Shown piece by piece: positions 44,249 through 53,129 of a stretch of DNA of 64,000 bases. The notes beneath the pieces are model-generated. The model saw nothing but the letters and a program-made list of their open reading frames with translations. It had not been told where the DNA came from and made no database searches. Position 1 is the stretch's first letter, and every line of letters begins with the position of its first letter. A program made the position numbers and the translations under genes. This stretch comes from Neorhodopirellula pilleata (lineage in GTDB: Bacteria; Planctomycetota; Planctomycetia; Pirellulales; Pirellulaceae), in the NCBI RefSeq assembly GCF_007859915.1, contig NZ_SJPM01000012.1:97778-161777 (forward strand), given 5' to 3'.

Positions 44249-44345
44249 GGAACGCTAATCTGCGCTAATCGAACACTAATTGGATTCTCCTGCTCATCGT
44301 GTTGTACATCCTGATGAGTGTGCGACTAGCAGAGATTAGCGTTCT
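44249..44345. repeat. Imperfect inverted repeat GGAACGCTAATC...GATTAGCGTTCT
   Basis: GGAACGCTAATCTGCGCTAA (44249-44268) pairs imperfectly with CTAGCAGAGATTAGCGTTCT (44326-44345). A second pair lies just beyond (ACAGATCTGCACAGA near 44400 with CAATCTGTGG near 44455). This resembles the recurrent AATCTGTG-type intergenic repeats of planctomycetes. The gap 43962-44618 contains no intact gene. Confidence 0.6.
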
Positions 44346-44508
44346 GGTACCTTCGATGGAGAGAATCGGCGTTGTTGATCTTCTTCGGTCACGGACGAAC
44401 ACAGATCTGCACAGATGGTGGATTCGCATTCGGATTTGCGGAAATCGGTGCAATCTGTGGCTGTCGAAGAACACCCGCGCCGGGGCCAGCGAAGCCCCTT
44501 GCTCTTTA

Positions 44509-44569
44509 CGCCGAAGGCGTTGTTAGCCAGTAGCCCGGTGGTCGAGCGAAGCGATACAACCGGGCAACT
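44509..44569. repeat. Dispersed repeat 'CGCCGAAGGCGTT...GGTGGTCGAGCGAAGC', copy 1
   Basis: The segment shares CGCCGAAGGCGTTGT, then AGCC(CG)GTGGTCGAGCGAAGCGA and AACC(G/A)CGGG-like ends with a copy at 59408-59467. It sits downstream of the TPR protein gene. Its function is unknown. Confidence 0.6.
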
Positions 44570-44618
44570 TTCCTTACGCTGGCAGTTCGGCCAGCACCTG
44601 TTTAGTGCCGGCGATGTC

Positions 44619-45668
44619 TTAGTAAGCAAGATTGCCGCCAAACTCCGGGATTCGATCTGACTTTACCACATCGATCCAATGCTCAAGTTGTCGCCGAGGC
44701 GATTTCCAGAACTCCTTGCAGAGTTCAAAGTAATTCAAAACCACCTCTTTCTCGCCGCGCTCGAGCAGTTCCTTCGCCAAAAGCATATTTGGTCCGAAGG
44801 AATTGAGTTGAGGCGAGCCATTGGTCTTGCCGGCAAGAAGCAACCTTGACTTGGCCTCGTCAATCCTTCCTTGAGTAAGGGCAATCCGACCGAGAACAAG
44901 ATTTCCATGATGAATTCGGTTGCCTCGATTCCATCCCGTCGCGTCATCGACAAGCATCATCTCCGCAAATTTCTTCGCATCGTCTATCTGACCGGCCTCA
45001 AACGCGGTCGCAGCCAAGGCGGCCAGAAGCGAATCGGATTCCATCGGATCAGAGCGATCGTACGCTAACTCATAATGACGAAACGCTTTGGCCGCAGCCG
45101 CGGTTCGAACCGGGCCCATCGGAAGCGAAGTCATGCCAAGCGAATAGAGCTGGCCAAGCGACGCTGGCCATTTGGGATCTTCCGCATCGAGCCGTTGTCC
45201 TTTCAGCAAGAAGTTTTCTGAGATTCTGCGATCATGCAGCAAAAAGAACTTGGACGCATTGCGGAGTGCGACGAGATTCTCAGGGGACTTTTGAAGAACG
45301 CTTAGCCAAGCGTGCTTGCAACGGTCGTACCCTTCGGGATCGAGCACCTTATCGAGCTGACTATACGGTAAGCCAAGAACCTCCGATTCCGGAGCATTTG
45401 CAATCAGCCACCTGACATGACGTTCCTTGGCGGCTTTGGCATCTGGATCTTGGCGTCCCTTGGTGAAATAGTAACCAAGAAGTTTCGTTCGCGATTCAAC
45501 GTCGTCTGGTTTTTTTGCAACCTGCTCTTCGAGTGAAGCTTTCTCGGTCGCGTTCAACTGGCCCCCAAGCCTAGCAAGTATGTGAGCATCGTCAGCCATG
45601 CACGTCATTGCCGAAAAAGAGAGAAACACGAGCGTGAGACAAAAGAACGGTGTTGCATCGAATCGCAT
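44619..45668 (-). CDS. Secreted TPR-like protein
   Basis: The 349-residue product has a signal peptide (FFCLTLVFLSFSAMTCMADD) and TPR-like helical repeats (PDDVESRTKLLGYYFTKG near 54-72, FRHYELAYDRSDPMESDSLLAALAATAFEAGQIDDAKKFAE, VLGRIALTQGRIDEAKSRLLLAG). The end (SFGPNMLLAKELLERGEKEVV...YFELCKEFWK...IPEFGGNLAY) is a recurrent module of unknown function in planctomycete and acidobacterial proteins. It probably works in a periplasmic protein complex. It stands alone among repeats. Confidence 0.75.
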   Translation of the reverse strand: MRFDATPFFCLTLVFLSFSAMTCMADDAHILARLGGQLNATEKASLEEQVAKKPDDVESRTKLLGYYFTKGRQDPDAKAAKERHVRWLIANAPESEVLGLPYSQLDKVLDPEGYDRCKHAWLSVLQKSPENLVALRNASKFFLLHDRRISENFLLKGQRLDAEDPKWPASLGQLYSLGMTSLPMGPVRTAAAAKAFRHYELAYDRSDPMESDSLLAALAATAFEAGQIDDAKKFAEMMLVDDATGWNRGNRIHHGNLVLGRIALTQGRIDEAKSRLLLAGKTNGSPQLNSFGPNMLLAKELLERGEKEVVLNYFELCKEFWKSPRRQLEHWIDVVKSDRIPEFGGNLAY

Positions 45669-45763
45669 CTATCAGGACCTTGTTTTCGTAACCACAAACT
45701 GGATGTTCTCCAGGATAGTCTATAGGATCGTACGCAGCGGTTCAGTGTCCGAGCCGGCAGCAG

Positions 45764-46600
45764 TTAGTTTGGTGACGAGGACAACTCGTATTTTTTCTCA
45801 CTACCGATCCAGCGGTGGTTGCTTGATCGCATTAGGATCAATAGCAAAAAAGTAAAGAAATGGAATCCAAGGATCGTGCCGGCGTTCTGTTCGATTTGGC
45901 CATCGCCGGCTTGTCCCATCGACTCCACTAGAGACGCGGAGACGACGAGTTGTGAGATAAGGATGGGAATCGCGAGCACGGCCGATGGCCACCAGCGGCC
46001 CAGGATCACGCTTAAGACGAACGTCCACACGAAAGCGTTGGAAACGATCACCACCAACTTTGTCGTCGATATTTCCGGCCATCGGCAACCCCAATTCAAC
46101 ACCGCCGCGATGATGGCGATGATGAACGTCATCTCCATCAGGTGCCGAATCTTCCGGCGGTGCGAGACGACCTGTTCAGTTCGATGAATGCGGCGTCGCG
46201 TCCACTGCCAAACGAGGATGGGTCCGGCCGTGGCTACCATCGTTGATAGCACCGCCTCAACGAATAACGACGAGTAAGGTCGCGACATCCAGCCGAGATA
46301 TACGATTTCGACGATGCCGATGACCGCGACCGCAATTCGAGACCGGACGCGTTGCCTCGTCGGATCGGAAGCCGAGGGCAAATGAATCAGCGCCGCCCAC
46401 GTAGCCGCCGCTGTCCAAGTCACCGCGAGCCCGCCCATCGCGAAACCCAAGACGAACCGACTGTCATCGGTCAAGTCGTCGAGCGTGGACGTTAATTTCA
46501 AAAGGCTCGCTATGACAACCAGGAACGCGAGCGACCAGATCCCGATCCAACCGAGCAGTCGCCAATCTTCGTGATCGCAATGAGTCGAAATAGCGTTCAC
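45764..46600 (-). CDS. Hypothetical integral membrane protein
   Basis: The 278-residue product has about seven hydrophobic segments (for example SLAFLVVIASLLKL, VLGFAMGGLAVTWTAAATWAALI, FIIAIIAAVLNWG). No family is recognised. It starts 6 bases after the stop of the DUF1559 pseudopilin-like gene, so it belongs to the same transcript as the secretion-like operon. A role in anchoring or in prepilin handling is only a guess. Confidence 0.65.
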   Translation of the reverse strand: MNAISTHCDHEDWRLLGWIGIWSLAFLVVIASLLKLTSTLDDLTDDSRFVLGFAMGGLAVTWTAAATWAALIHLPSASDPTRQRVRSRIAVAVIGIVEIVYLGWMSRPYSSLFVEAVLSTMVATAGPILVWQWTRRRIHRTEQVVSHRRKIRHLMEMTFIIAIIAAVLNWGCRWPEISTTKLVVIVSNAFVWTFVLSVILGRWWPSAVLAIPILISQLVVSASLVESMGQAGDGQIEQNAGTILGFHFFTFLLLILMRSSNHRWIGSEKKYELSSSPN

Positions 46601-46606
46601 CTAATG

Positions 46607-47443
46607 CTAAAGACTGTCGAGTCGCTGTTGCTGGATCGTTTGAAACGATCGGGGCAACTGTCCGTCGCGGCGATCAATCATCTGATGCAAGACCCGCGGA
46701 TCGGTTTGGCTCGCTTGAAACCGGATCTCCCCGGAACCGAACAGCACATGCGTTCCGGCGGGGTGCAGACTGCCGATCGATCCGACGGCGGTCGGCGGAT
46801 GCTTGACCCATGGATCGATCGCACCGACGATACCATCGCCCGCGTTGCGAAGCGTCGCCCGCGTGCCGCTGAGCCAACCCAGGTCGTCAAAGCCGGAGAT
46901 TTTCTCGGACACAAAGGCGGTGTTGGAAAGCCCATCGCTGACGTCGTCGCGGGTGATCGCGACGTTCAGCACGAACACGCCGTGATCGGTTTCGTCGATC
47001 GGTTTTTCGGTGGGATGATGAAGCCCAACATAGCTACTCGCGTTGGCCGGGTCGCCGCTGCTCGAAGGACATTGAACGCCCGGATAACTCAATTGCAAAA
47101 CGTCCGAGTTGGCGTCGTCGTAAACGCTCACCGATCGATCGATCCGTCGAGCGATCACGGGTTGGTCCATCAAGTCCATGAGTCGACCAAGCCAATTGTG
47201 ATGATCGCCCGACGCCACCGATTCGATCGGTCCTGATTGAGCCATCGTGCCGATCGGAAACTGCATCCAGCGATCGTGATAACCTTGAATCGCCATCCCG
47301 ATCGGAATCAGCCTCGACTGGCACTTAGCCCGTCGAGAAGTTTCTCGCATCGACTGCACCGCTGGGGCGGCCATTCCAACGAGCACACCGATCATTGCGA
47401 TCACGACGAGCAGTTCGACCAGAGTGAAAGCTTTGCGGTTCAT
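46607..47443 (-). CDS. DUF1559 pseudopilin-like protein
   Basis: The 278-residue protein begins with a prepilin-type signal, MNRKA then FTLVELLVVIAMIGVLVGMAAPAV, with the conserved Glu at mature position 5; Ala stands where the Gly before the cleavage site is usual. The body follows the DUF1559/SBP_bac_10 pattern (YHDRWMQFPIG ... YPGVQCPSSS ... DDVSDGLSNTAFVSE ... GSLHPAGTHVLFGSGEIRF). Planctomycetes carry hundreds of DUF1559 proteins. Here it sits 140 bases after the secretion-like operon and in the same direction, so it may supply its main pilin-type subunit. Confidence 0.85.
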   Translation of the reverse strand: MNRKAFTLVELLVVIAMIGVLVGMAAPAVQSMRETSRRAKCQSRLIPIGMAIQGYHDRWMQFPIGTMAQSGPIESVASGDHHNWLGRLMDLMDQPVIARRIDRSVSVYDDANSDVLQLSYPGVQCPSSSGDPANASSYVGLHHPTEKPIDETDHGVFVLNVAITRDDVSDGLSNTAFVSEKISGFDDLGWLSGTRATLRNAGDGIVGAIDPWVKHPPTAVGSIGSLHPAGTHVLFGSGEIRFQASQTDPRVLHQMIDRRDGQLPRSFQTIQQQRLDSL

Positions 47444-47520
47444 AATTGAATAAAAAGTAAACGGTAAGACGTAGGCTGGGTCGTAGCCGCTTCGGCGAAG
47501 ACCCGGAATGTCAGTTTGAC

Positions 47521-47573
47521 GTGGCGTCGACTTTCAGTCGACGTTCTGGGGATTGGCGACTGAAAGTCGCCAC
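47521..47573. repeat. Palindromic element in the gap of the secretion-like operon
   Basis: GTGGCG(TCG)ACTTTCAGTCG (47521-47540) pairs with CGACTGAAAGTCGCCAC (47557-47573). The left arm carries three extra bases. It lies in the only larger gap (47444-47582) of the otherwise overlapping operon, and could attenuate transcription between the assembly genes and the DUF1559 pseudopilin gene. It is of the REP type. Confidence 0.65.
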
Positions 47574-47582
47574 CACTTAGTG

Positions 47583-47912
47583 TTACCGCTCTACCAGTTC
47601 GGCGGTATACTTCGGCTCTTCACTCGACGATGAGATTCGTTTGACTTCGATCCAGCTTCGCGAAGGTTCGTTCAATGGAAGTTTCATGGTATCGTTCTCT
47701 TGAGTCAGTAAACCGGACTGGGCAACCGCTTCGATGGCTGCGCGTAAATCGGCGTGGCTTTGGCGTTGAAGTTCATGGCGGCGTTCGTGTGACGCCAAGC
47801 TTGTGACCGACGCGGCGAACGTTCCGACCATCAAAGCCAAAACGAGGACCAGAATCAACGCCACCGCCCCTCCGCGATATTTTCGGTTCGGGCAAATCGA
47901 ACAGCGACTCAT
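47583..47912 (-). CDS. GspK/PilX-like small pseudopilin-type protein
   Basis: From the ATG at 47912 the product has 109 residues, with a basic N-terminus and a hydrophobic helix preceded by RGG (RGGAVALILVLVLALMVGTFAAS). The RGxALILVL pattern is that of GspK or PilX rather than a classical FTLxE pilin, but the protein is far shorter than GspK. Its start overlaps the previous stop by ATGA (47909-47912), so it is the last of eight chained genes. The longer frame to 47981 lies within the upstream gene. Confidence 0.65.
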   Translation of the reverse strand: MSRCSICPNRKYRGGAVALILVLVLALMVGTFAASVTSLASHERRHELQRQSHADLRAAIEAVAQSGLLTQENDTMKLPLNEPSRSWIEVKRISSSSEEPKYTAELVER

Positions 47913-48409
47913 CGAGATCCCCTTCGCGCTGCCATGATTTTCAAGGGATCTTCCGGGCGCTCGATTTGAGTCAACGTCCATTGGACGATTCGATTATCGT
48001 CCTTGAGTGCGGTTTGAATGTTGAACATGGGACCGACGAGATACCGATCGCGTGATTCCTGGTCCGAAGTGTCATCGGATTGGGTTTGTTTGGTTCGTCG
48101 AATTTGGCCGGGCTCGATTCGGTAAATGATCGTCGTCGGCGGAGTGCCGTTCGAAATCGTCATCACCTCACCTTCGACCGTCACCTCGTCGGCCTCGGCC
48201 ACATCACGGCGAACGTCATCGGCAAAACGGCGGATTTCGGATCGGGATAACCGACGTTCTTTGGCTTGTTTCGTGCTCTCACTTGCGATCGACATCAAGC
48301 CGATCGTGCCCGCCAACAACGACCCCACCAACGATAGCACCAAAACGATTTCAATCAGAGTGAAGCCAGACACAATACTTCGACGAGCGTGACGATGCGA
48401 TCGACTCAT
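47909..48409 (-). CDS. Minor pseudopilin (GspJ/GspH-like)
   Basis: From the ATG at 48409 the product has 166 residues with a class III signal: VSG then FTLIEIVLVLSLVGSLLAGTIGL, with Gly before the cleavage site and Glu at mature position 5. The rest is a small beta-rich domain (YRIEPGQIRRTK). It is coupled to both neighbours by ATGA overlaps. By position and size it should act as a minor pseudopilin at the tip of a type II-like pseudopilus. Confidence 0.8.
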   Translation of the reverse strand: MSRSHRHARRSIVSGFTLIEIVLVLSLVGSLLAGTIGLMSIASESTKQAKERRLSRSEIRRFADDVRRDVAEADEVTVEGEVMTISNGTPPTTIIYRIEPGQIRRTKQTQSDDTSDQESRDRYLVGPMFNIQTALKDDNRIVQWTLTQIERPEDPLKIMAARRGSR

Positions 48410-48804
48410 GGCTGTCCCTTCAAACGCCAGTAATGTTTTGTCAAACGGCCGCTGGCGGATTGCGTGGTGATGATCGCGTGCCATCCCGTCGTGGAGGAAG
48501 CCTCGGTGGTATCGGATTCTGGAAGATCGGTCTCGAATGATTCAACGTCGACTTCGGCGTGCGACTCTGCGGCGATTCGCTTGGCCGATTCGATCCATTG
48601 TTCGTCATCAATGAGCGACAATTGTTCGGCGATGTTCTCGAGTTTCAACTGATGGGCCAACCGGTCCATCGCACCACGGTCGTAATCCAAACGACCTTGA
48701 TGCATCTTCAACGTCACTCCCGATGCGACCGCCAAGAAGGCCAGCGCTAACATGGTTTCCAGTAACGTGAATCCGCGTGATCCACAGACGCGTGGTGCGA
48801 TCAT
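48406..48804 (-). CDS. Minor pseudopilin (GspI-like)
   Basis: The 132-residue product has the prepilin signal GSRG then FTLLETMLALAFLAVASGVTL, with the E5 residue. It is short, as GspI proteins are. The start overlaps the GspF-like gene (48801-48804) and the end overlaps the GspJ-like gene (48406-48409). It should be processed by a prepilin peptidase encoded elsewhere. Confidence 0.8.
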   Translation of the reverse strand: MIAPRVCGSRGFTLLETMLALAFLAVASGVTLKMHQGRLDYDRGAMDRLAHQLKLENIAEQLSLIDDEQWIESAKRIAAESHAEVDVESFETDLPESDTTEASSTTGWHAIITTQSASGRLTKHYWRLKGQP

Positions 48805-50078
48805 GAGAAGATCAAAATGAGATGGCTTAAGAATTCAAACACGGAAAACGCGTGCATCAAGACGAACAATCCGACTAACACCGTCGTCAGAGGCACGAAC
48901 CACGCCATCCGACGTTTCCATCGTAGCGTTTGTCGGCGATGAATGTTGTCACATAAATGCTCGATCGCATGTGGCAAATGCCCGTTGGCCTCTGCAGCGG
49001 TGAGCCAGGCTTGCTCGCTCGTCGTGATCAAGCGTGCCCGTTGAAGAGAGACCGGCACCGATTTGCCGTCGTCGATCAGCCGTCGAGCGGTTTGGCAACG
49101 TCGACGCGACCATCGCGTTCGGGCGGTTTGTTCTGCGAATTCAAGAATTTGTCCGACGGGATGCCCGACCCGCATGCCCCGATGGAGCGAATTCAAGATC
49201 TCACAACGTCGTTGGTCGATCCAGCGTGGCCCGAACCAAGGGATCCAACGAACCATCCCCAACGGCAGATAGCGAATCACCCACGCGGCGAGCACCCAAG
49301 TAACGACGAGCAGCGCGATCACGTTACTCGCCGCTTGAACAGAACTGAACAATCCCGACTCATGTAAAAACGAACGTAAGGTTGCGATGTTATCGAATTC
49401 GTCCCTTAGGCGAATTAAGAACTCTCGCGTCGTCTTCCCAAACAACCACGCCATCAAAATCATGCTGATCGCGTACGTCATGTGTTGCGGTACCAGTGAC
49501 GTCGATCCGGTACCTTGCCGTTGCGCCAACGCGTCGGTTGCCTTCCTTGCATTCGATGCACGCCATGTTTGTTCCCGGGACACGTCTGGATAAACCATCG
49601 CCGCGAACGTATCGGCCTCGATCGGAAGACGGGACTTACGGGCGGCATCGATCACCGGCACCCCGATGTTGACGCGTCGAACGAAACTCTTCGCTTGACT
49701 CGCCAAACGACTGCCCAGTCCATCGGACACACTTTCGACGACGACCGGCAACGGTGCCCCCACTTCAGCCGCACAGTGGAGCCAGCGGTTGAGCGATCGG
49801 GTTTCTTCGGAGTATCTCAAACGCGATGCCGTGATGATCGCAGCGACCATCAAGACCAACAACAGGATCGTCGTTGGGTGCGGGGCGGCGAGCAGAATGG
49901 CGATCAAGAAAGCGTACCAAAGTAGCCACTCAAACAATACCAAAACTGAGATCGGCCATAAACGAACCCGATCGGGCGGTCGACGCACGAGATTGAGTCG
50001 GATCGTGCGGATCGTGCCAGCCAGCATTCCGATTCCGCCCGCGCCGGCGATCATCAATAAAGGCGAGGTGACATTCAT
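48801..50078 (-). CDS. GspF-like inner-membrane protein 3
   Basis: From the ATG at 50078 the product has 425 residues and is clearly longer than the two upstream F-like proteins. Two F-type repeats are recognisable (LNRWLHCAAEVGAPLPVVVESVSDGLGSRLA ... SLHRGMRVGHPVGQILEFAEQTA, with a last membrane helix VPLTTVLVGLFVLMHAFSVFEF). It also carries an N-terminal membrane region (LLWYAFLIAILLAAPHPTTILLLVLMV). F proteins are the membrane platforms on which GspE-type ATPases act. The frame beyond 50078 lies inside the upstream gene. Confidence 0.78.
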   Translation of the reverse strand: MNVTSPLLMIAGAGGIGMLAGTIRTIRLNLVRRPPDRVRLWPISVLVLFEWLLWYAFLIAILLAAPHPTTILLLVLMVAAIITASRLRYSEETRSLNRWLHCAAEVGAPLPVVVESVSDGLGSRLASQAKSFVRRVNIGVPVIDAARKSRLPIEADTFAAMVYPDVSREQTWRASNARKATDALAQRQGTGSTSLVPQHMTYAISMILMAWLFGKTTREFLIRLRDEFDNIATLRSFLHESGLFSSVQAASNVIALLVVTWVLAAWVIRYLPLGMVRWIPWFGPRWIDQRRCEILNSLHRGMRVGHPVGQILEFAEQTARTRWSRRRCQTARRLIDDGKSVPVSLQRARLITTSEQAWLTAAEANGHLPHAIEHLCDNIHRRQTLRWKRRMAWFVPLTTVLVGLFVLMHAFSVFEFLSHLILIFS

Positions 50079-50866
50079 GTCAGTCCTCCGAGAACGGATG
50101 CCATGAACCGCGTCGAAACCAGCATCGCGAACGCCGCCAACCCAACCGATCCCAATAGACAAAAGATGGAAATCACCTGGATCGTCCGCTGCAACCGGGA
50201 TGCGATCAGCTCGTGGCATTCCGTCGCCGCATCGTGCCAAACTCGGAGGGATTGGTCCGCTGATATTTGGCTTTGAGTCATGGCGGCTAACGCCATTATC
50301 GAACCTTCACGCGTCGGACAGGAGCTTAATACTTGACCAATTGATCGACCCGATCGGATTTGTTCAGCCGCACCGGTTGACCAAGGTTTCAAACCATCGG
50401 ATTGCATCTCAACGGCTGCTTTCGAGAACGCTTGATCATAGGTCAACGAATCGCCGAGCGAATGGAACATCGATTGACAAAAATCAGCGACCGCGACGAT
50501 CCGCATCGTCGAACCAACCCACGGCGTCGAAGCGATCATTTGCCAAGTCGTGCCCGGTAGTCGATGGTGAATCATCAACATCGCCATGACGTAACCCACC
50601 AATGCCAAGATCCCGATTCCCACGTAGCCCCAAATCAATTCGGTCATCCATCGCAGTTCCAGGGTTTCTTGATTCCAACCCTGCAGATAGACCGTGTCGT
50701 GGGCGACGTCCTCGACCGCGTGGATCAAGAAAGCGCCAACCAGCAAGGCTAACAGAAGATAAACGAAGCCGATCGTTAACGTTCCCGATAGACGACGTCT
50801 CGCCTCGATTCGGACGTGCCGCCAAACTTCCAACTCGGCGTCTCGACCGATGGATGAACGGTTCAT
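50075..50866 (-). CDS. GspF-like inner-membrane protein 2
   Basis: From the ATG at 50866 the product has 263 residues with three main membrane segments (GFVYLLLALLVGAFLIHAV, IGILALVGYVMAMLMI, ISIFCLLGSVGLAAFAMLV). It holds a single F-type domain (CQSMFHSLGDSLTYDQAFSKAA), the usual C-terminal half of GspF. The start is fixed by a strong AAGGAGGT six bases before the ATG and by the ATGA overlap with the upstream gene. It may form a split F protein together with its neighbour. Confidence 0.8.
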   Translation of the reverse strand: MNRSSIGRDAELEVWRHVRIEARRRLSGTLTIGFVYLLLALLVGAFLIHAVEDVAHDTVYLQGWNQETLELRWMTELIWGYVGIGILALVGYVMAMLMIHHRLPGTTWQMIASTPWVGSTMRIVAVADFCQSMFHSLGDSLTYDQAFSKAAVEMQSDGLKPWSTGAAEQIRSGRSIGQVLSSCPTREGSIMALAAMTQSQISADQSLRVWHDAATECHELIASRLQRTIQVISIFCLLGSVGLAAFAMLVSTRFMASVLGGLT

Positions 50867-51876
50867 GGCGTTACCTCCTTGAGGATTTCCAACAACGGCC
50901 ACACCATTGTCCGAACCAGCCACACGATGACGGCGATCATCAGCACGGACGAAACCCAACGCGGCACGACATCGATCCACCATGTTCGGCGTCGATGCGA
51001 TCTCTGGTCGTACAAAACCGCGAGTTGCCAAAGGTCGTTCTGAATCGATTCGGTGTCTCGGCTACCGCCGACCCAATCGGCCACACAAGTTTGAACGGCA
51101 TCGGGCGTTCCTGCGGGCATCATCAATGAGGAGGCGGCGATCGAACCACCGCGAACCCGCTCGACGACGGTTTTCCAGGATTCGGCGAAGCGAGGACCGA
51201 CGACTCGAGCTGCTGTTTCGAGCGTGCGGGCGGTTTCGGTAAGACCGAGTTGCAATGCCAACCAACGACAAAAGATTGCGTGATCTCGAAACGGATCGGA
51301 CCGGTGGATCGACCGAATCAACCAAACGTAGACGCCGCCCGCAAACCCACCGACGACGATGACGGTTGCCACGACGGAGAGCAGGAAATTCTGACGGAAG
51401 GTTTGGTTGATTTGTTGAACCGATGGAGCGAACGCGTCTCGGATCGGTTCGGATTGGGCGAACGACGTGATCATGAATGGCAACACGAAAAACGCCACCG
51501 TCGCGGCCACGATGACGTTGAGCAACGGATTGATCGCCGCCAATCGACTCTGTCGCAATTGTTCGTCGCCATCGCGGATTAATCTCGCGGCCTCTTCGAT
51601 CGGTTCGGTCGATCCGGTGCGGGCCATCACGTCCATCGCGATGCGAACAGGCTCGCGATGCGTTCTCGAAAGGTCGGCAATCGCATCGGCCGCCGAATGC
51701 CCCTGTTCGATGCGGCGGCGGACCCATCCGGCCGCCCTTCCGATCGGCCCCATGCCGGATTGATCCAAATCCACCAAACCTTCAACGAACGTACGTCCCG
51801 AACGAACCATCGCGACGATTTCGTCGAGCAACATGGTCAACGCGTCGTCGTCGAGCTGAGTCGGTTTGTCGGTCAC
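50863..51876 (-). CDS. GspF-like inner-membrane protein 1
   Basis: The 337-residue product has an N-terminal F-type domain (LDEIVAMVRSGRTFVEGLVDLD, then EQGHSAADAIADLS), membrane helices (PLLNVIVAATVAFFVLPFMI, VVATVIVVGGFAGGVYVWLI, WVSSVLMIAVIVWLVRTMV) and a second F-like stretch (LALQLGLTETARTLETAARV). The start overlaps the stop of the GspE-like gene (ATGA, 51873-51876). It belongs to the platform of the type II-like machine. Confidence 0.8.
   Translation of the reverse strand: MTDKPTQLDDDALTMLLDEIVAMVRSGRTFVEGLVDLDQSGMGPIGRAAGWVRRRIEQGHSAADAIADLSRTHREPVRIAMDVMARTGSTEPIEEAARLIRDGDEQLRQSRLAAINPLLNVIVAATVAFFVLPFMITSFAQSEPIRDAFAPSVQQINQTFRQNFLLSVVATVIVVGGFAGGVYVWLIRSIHRSDPFRDHAIFCRWLALQLGLTETARTLETAARVVGPRFAESWKTVVERVRGGSIAASSLMMPAGTPDAVQTCVADWVGGSRDTESIQNDLWQLAVLYDQRSHRRRTWWIDVVPRWVSSVLMIAVIVWLVRTMVWPLLEILKEVTP
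50873..50880 (-). promoter_or_regulatory. Strong Shine-Dalgarno site of GspF-like gene 2
   Basis: AAGGAGGT on the minus strand lies six bases before the ATG at 50866, inside the 3' end of the preceding gene. It is a near-perfect anti-16S match and stands out because most starts in this window lack any such site. Confidence 0.8.
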
Positions 51877-53129
51877 TTCAGGTTGCTTCCTGGGGCTTGG
51901 TCATCGTTGATTCCTATTTTAGAACTCATGGACGTCCCCAAGACACGGTAAACTTCGGCTTCATCAGTTTGTCCCTGCTCGACCAAGCGGGTCGCTTGGG
52001 TCCGCAAGGATTCAACGCCCGCCCGTGTCGCGATCTCATCGATCTCGTGAGCGGGACGATGCTGAACCAATGCGTCAAAGATGGATTGACCGGCCTCAGC
52101 CCCGTCGAACGTGACCGCTTGGGCGATCGGCACTCGACCATCATACCCGGTCCCGTGGCAACAGTGGCACGCATCGTCCGTTATCCGTGATCGGCCCTCG
52201 CACGCCGCACATCGACGACGAAGCAAGCGTTGACACAAGATTCCTCTTAGACCGCTTTGGATCGCGAATGTGGGTAGGTTCATTTGCACCAATCGACGCA
52301 GCGTCGAGCCGATCGATCCGGCGTGGATTGACGAGAAGCACAAATGCCCGGTCATCGATGCTGCCAAGACCGCATCGGCGGTTTCAACATCGCGGATCTC
52401 GCTGACCAACAACACTTCGGCGTCTTGCCGAACCGCAGCGCGGAGTGCCGATGCCAATGTCAATCCGGTCATCGGTTGCAGTTGGCTTTGACTGATCGAA
52501 TCGATCACCGATTCGACCGGGTCTTCGATCGTCAACACGCTGCGTCGCGGTTGTCCTGAACCGACTTCATGCGGGCCGGTTGGATGCGAGGCGATCCGGT
52601 TCAAGCACGCGTAAAGCGTCGTCGTCTTGCCGCTGCCGGCCGGACCGGCGACCAACAACCAACCATCGGTCGCGTCGCAAATGGATTGCAATTGCACCTT
52701 GATGTTGTCATCGAATCCGAGCTGATCGAGATCACGGATCGACTCGCGACGGTCCATGATACGGATCGCCGCGCGGGTGCCATGGACCGTGGGGAACACA
52801 CCGACTCGCATTTCTCGTTCGTCGCCGTGCTGCGTCGTCCACCGCAGTGGACCTTCTTGGGGAACGCCGCCACGGTACGACGGCAATCCCGCCAACGCCA
52901 TCAGACGGGCAACCGGGTCGCTTTCCTCACTGCGATCGAACGACTCGACTGGTTGCAACACGCCGTCGATCCGAAACGAGATTTCCCAAGTCGCCGAGCG
53001 GGGCTGGAAATGCACATCACTGGCCCCACACCCGATCGCCGCATCCAAAGTGGCTTTGACCATTTCGGTCGCGAACTGCGGACTCGACGGGGATCGAGCA
53101 TCAATGGGCCACTGGATGAACGGTTTCAT
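51873..53129 (-). CDS. Compact GspE/PilB-type secretion ATPase
   Basis: The 418-residue protein lacks most of the N-terminal docking domain of GspE (usual length about 500-560). It starts close to the catalytic core (GCGASDVHFQPRSATWEISFRIDG). Walker A is GPAGSGKTTTL, the Asp box region is LLVSEIRDVETADAVLAASMTGHL, and a tetra-Cys zinc knuckle (CAACEG ... CHCCHGTGYDGR) follows. It powers pilus or pseudopilus assembly from the cytoplasm. Its start overlaps the MMPL exporter's stop (53126-53129). The loss of the docking domain suggests a non-standard contact to the membrane. Confidence 0.9.
   Translation of the reverse strand: MKPFIQWPIDARSPSSPQFATEMVKATLDAAIGCGASDVHFQPRSATWEISFRIDGVLQPVESFDRSEESDPVARLMALAGLPSYRGGVPQEGPLRWTTQHGDEREMRVGVFPTVHGTRAAIRIMDRRESIRDLDQLGFDDNIKVQLQSICDATDGWLLVAGPAGSGKTTTLYACLNRIASHPTGPHEVGSGQPRRSVLTIEDPVESVIDSISQSQLQPMTGLTLASALRAAVRQDAEVLLVSEIRDVETADAVLAASMTGHLCFSSIHAGSIGSTLRRLVQMNLPTFAIQSGLRGILCQRLLRRRCAACEGRSRITDDACHCCHGTGYDGRVPIAQAVTFDGAEAGQSIFDALVQHRPAHEIDEIATRAGVESLRTQATRLVEQGQTDEAEVYRVLGTSMSSKIGINDDQAPGSNLK

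Noticed and set aside
46571..47236. A 221-codon plus-strand frame opposite the DUF1559 gene
   Set aside because: Antisense to a gene with clear pseudopilin motifs; no ribosome site and Arg-rich product.
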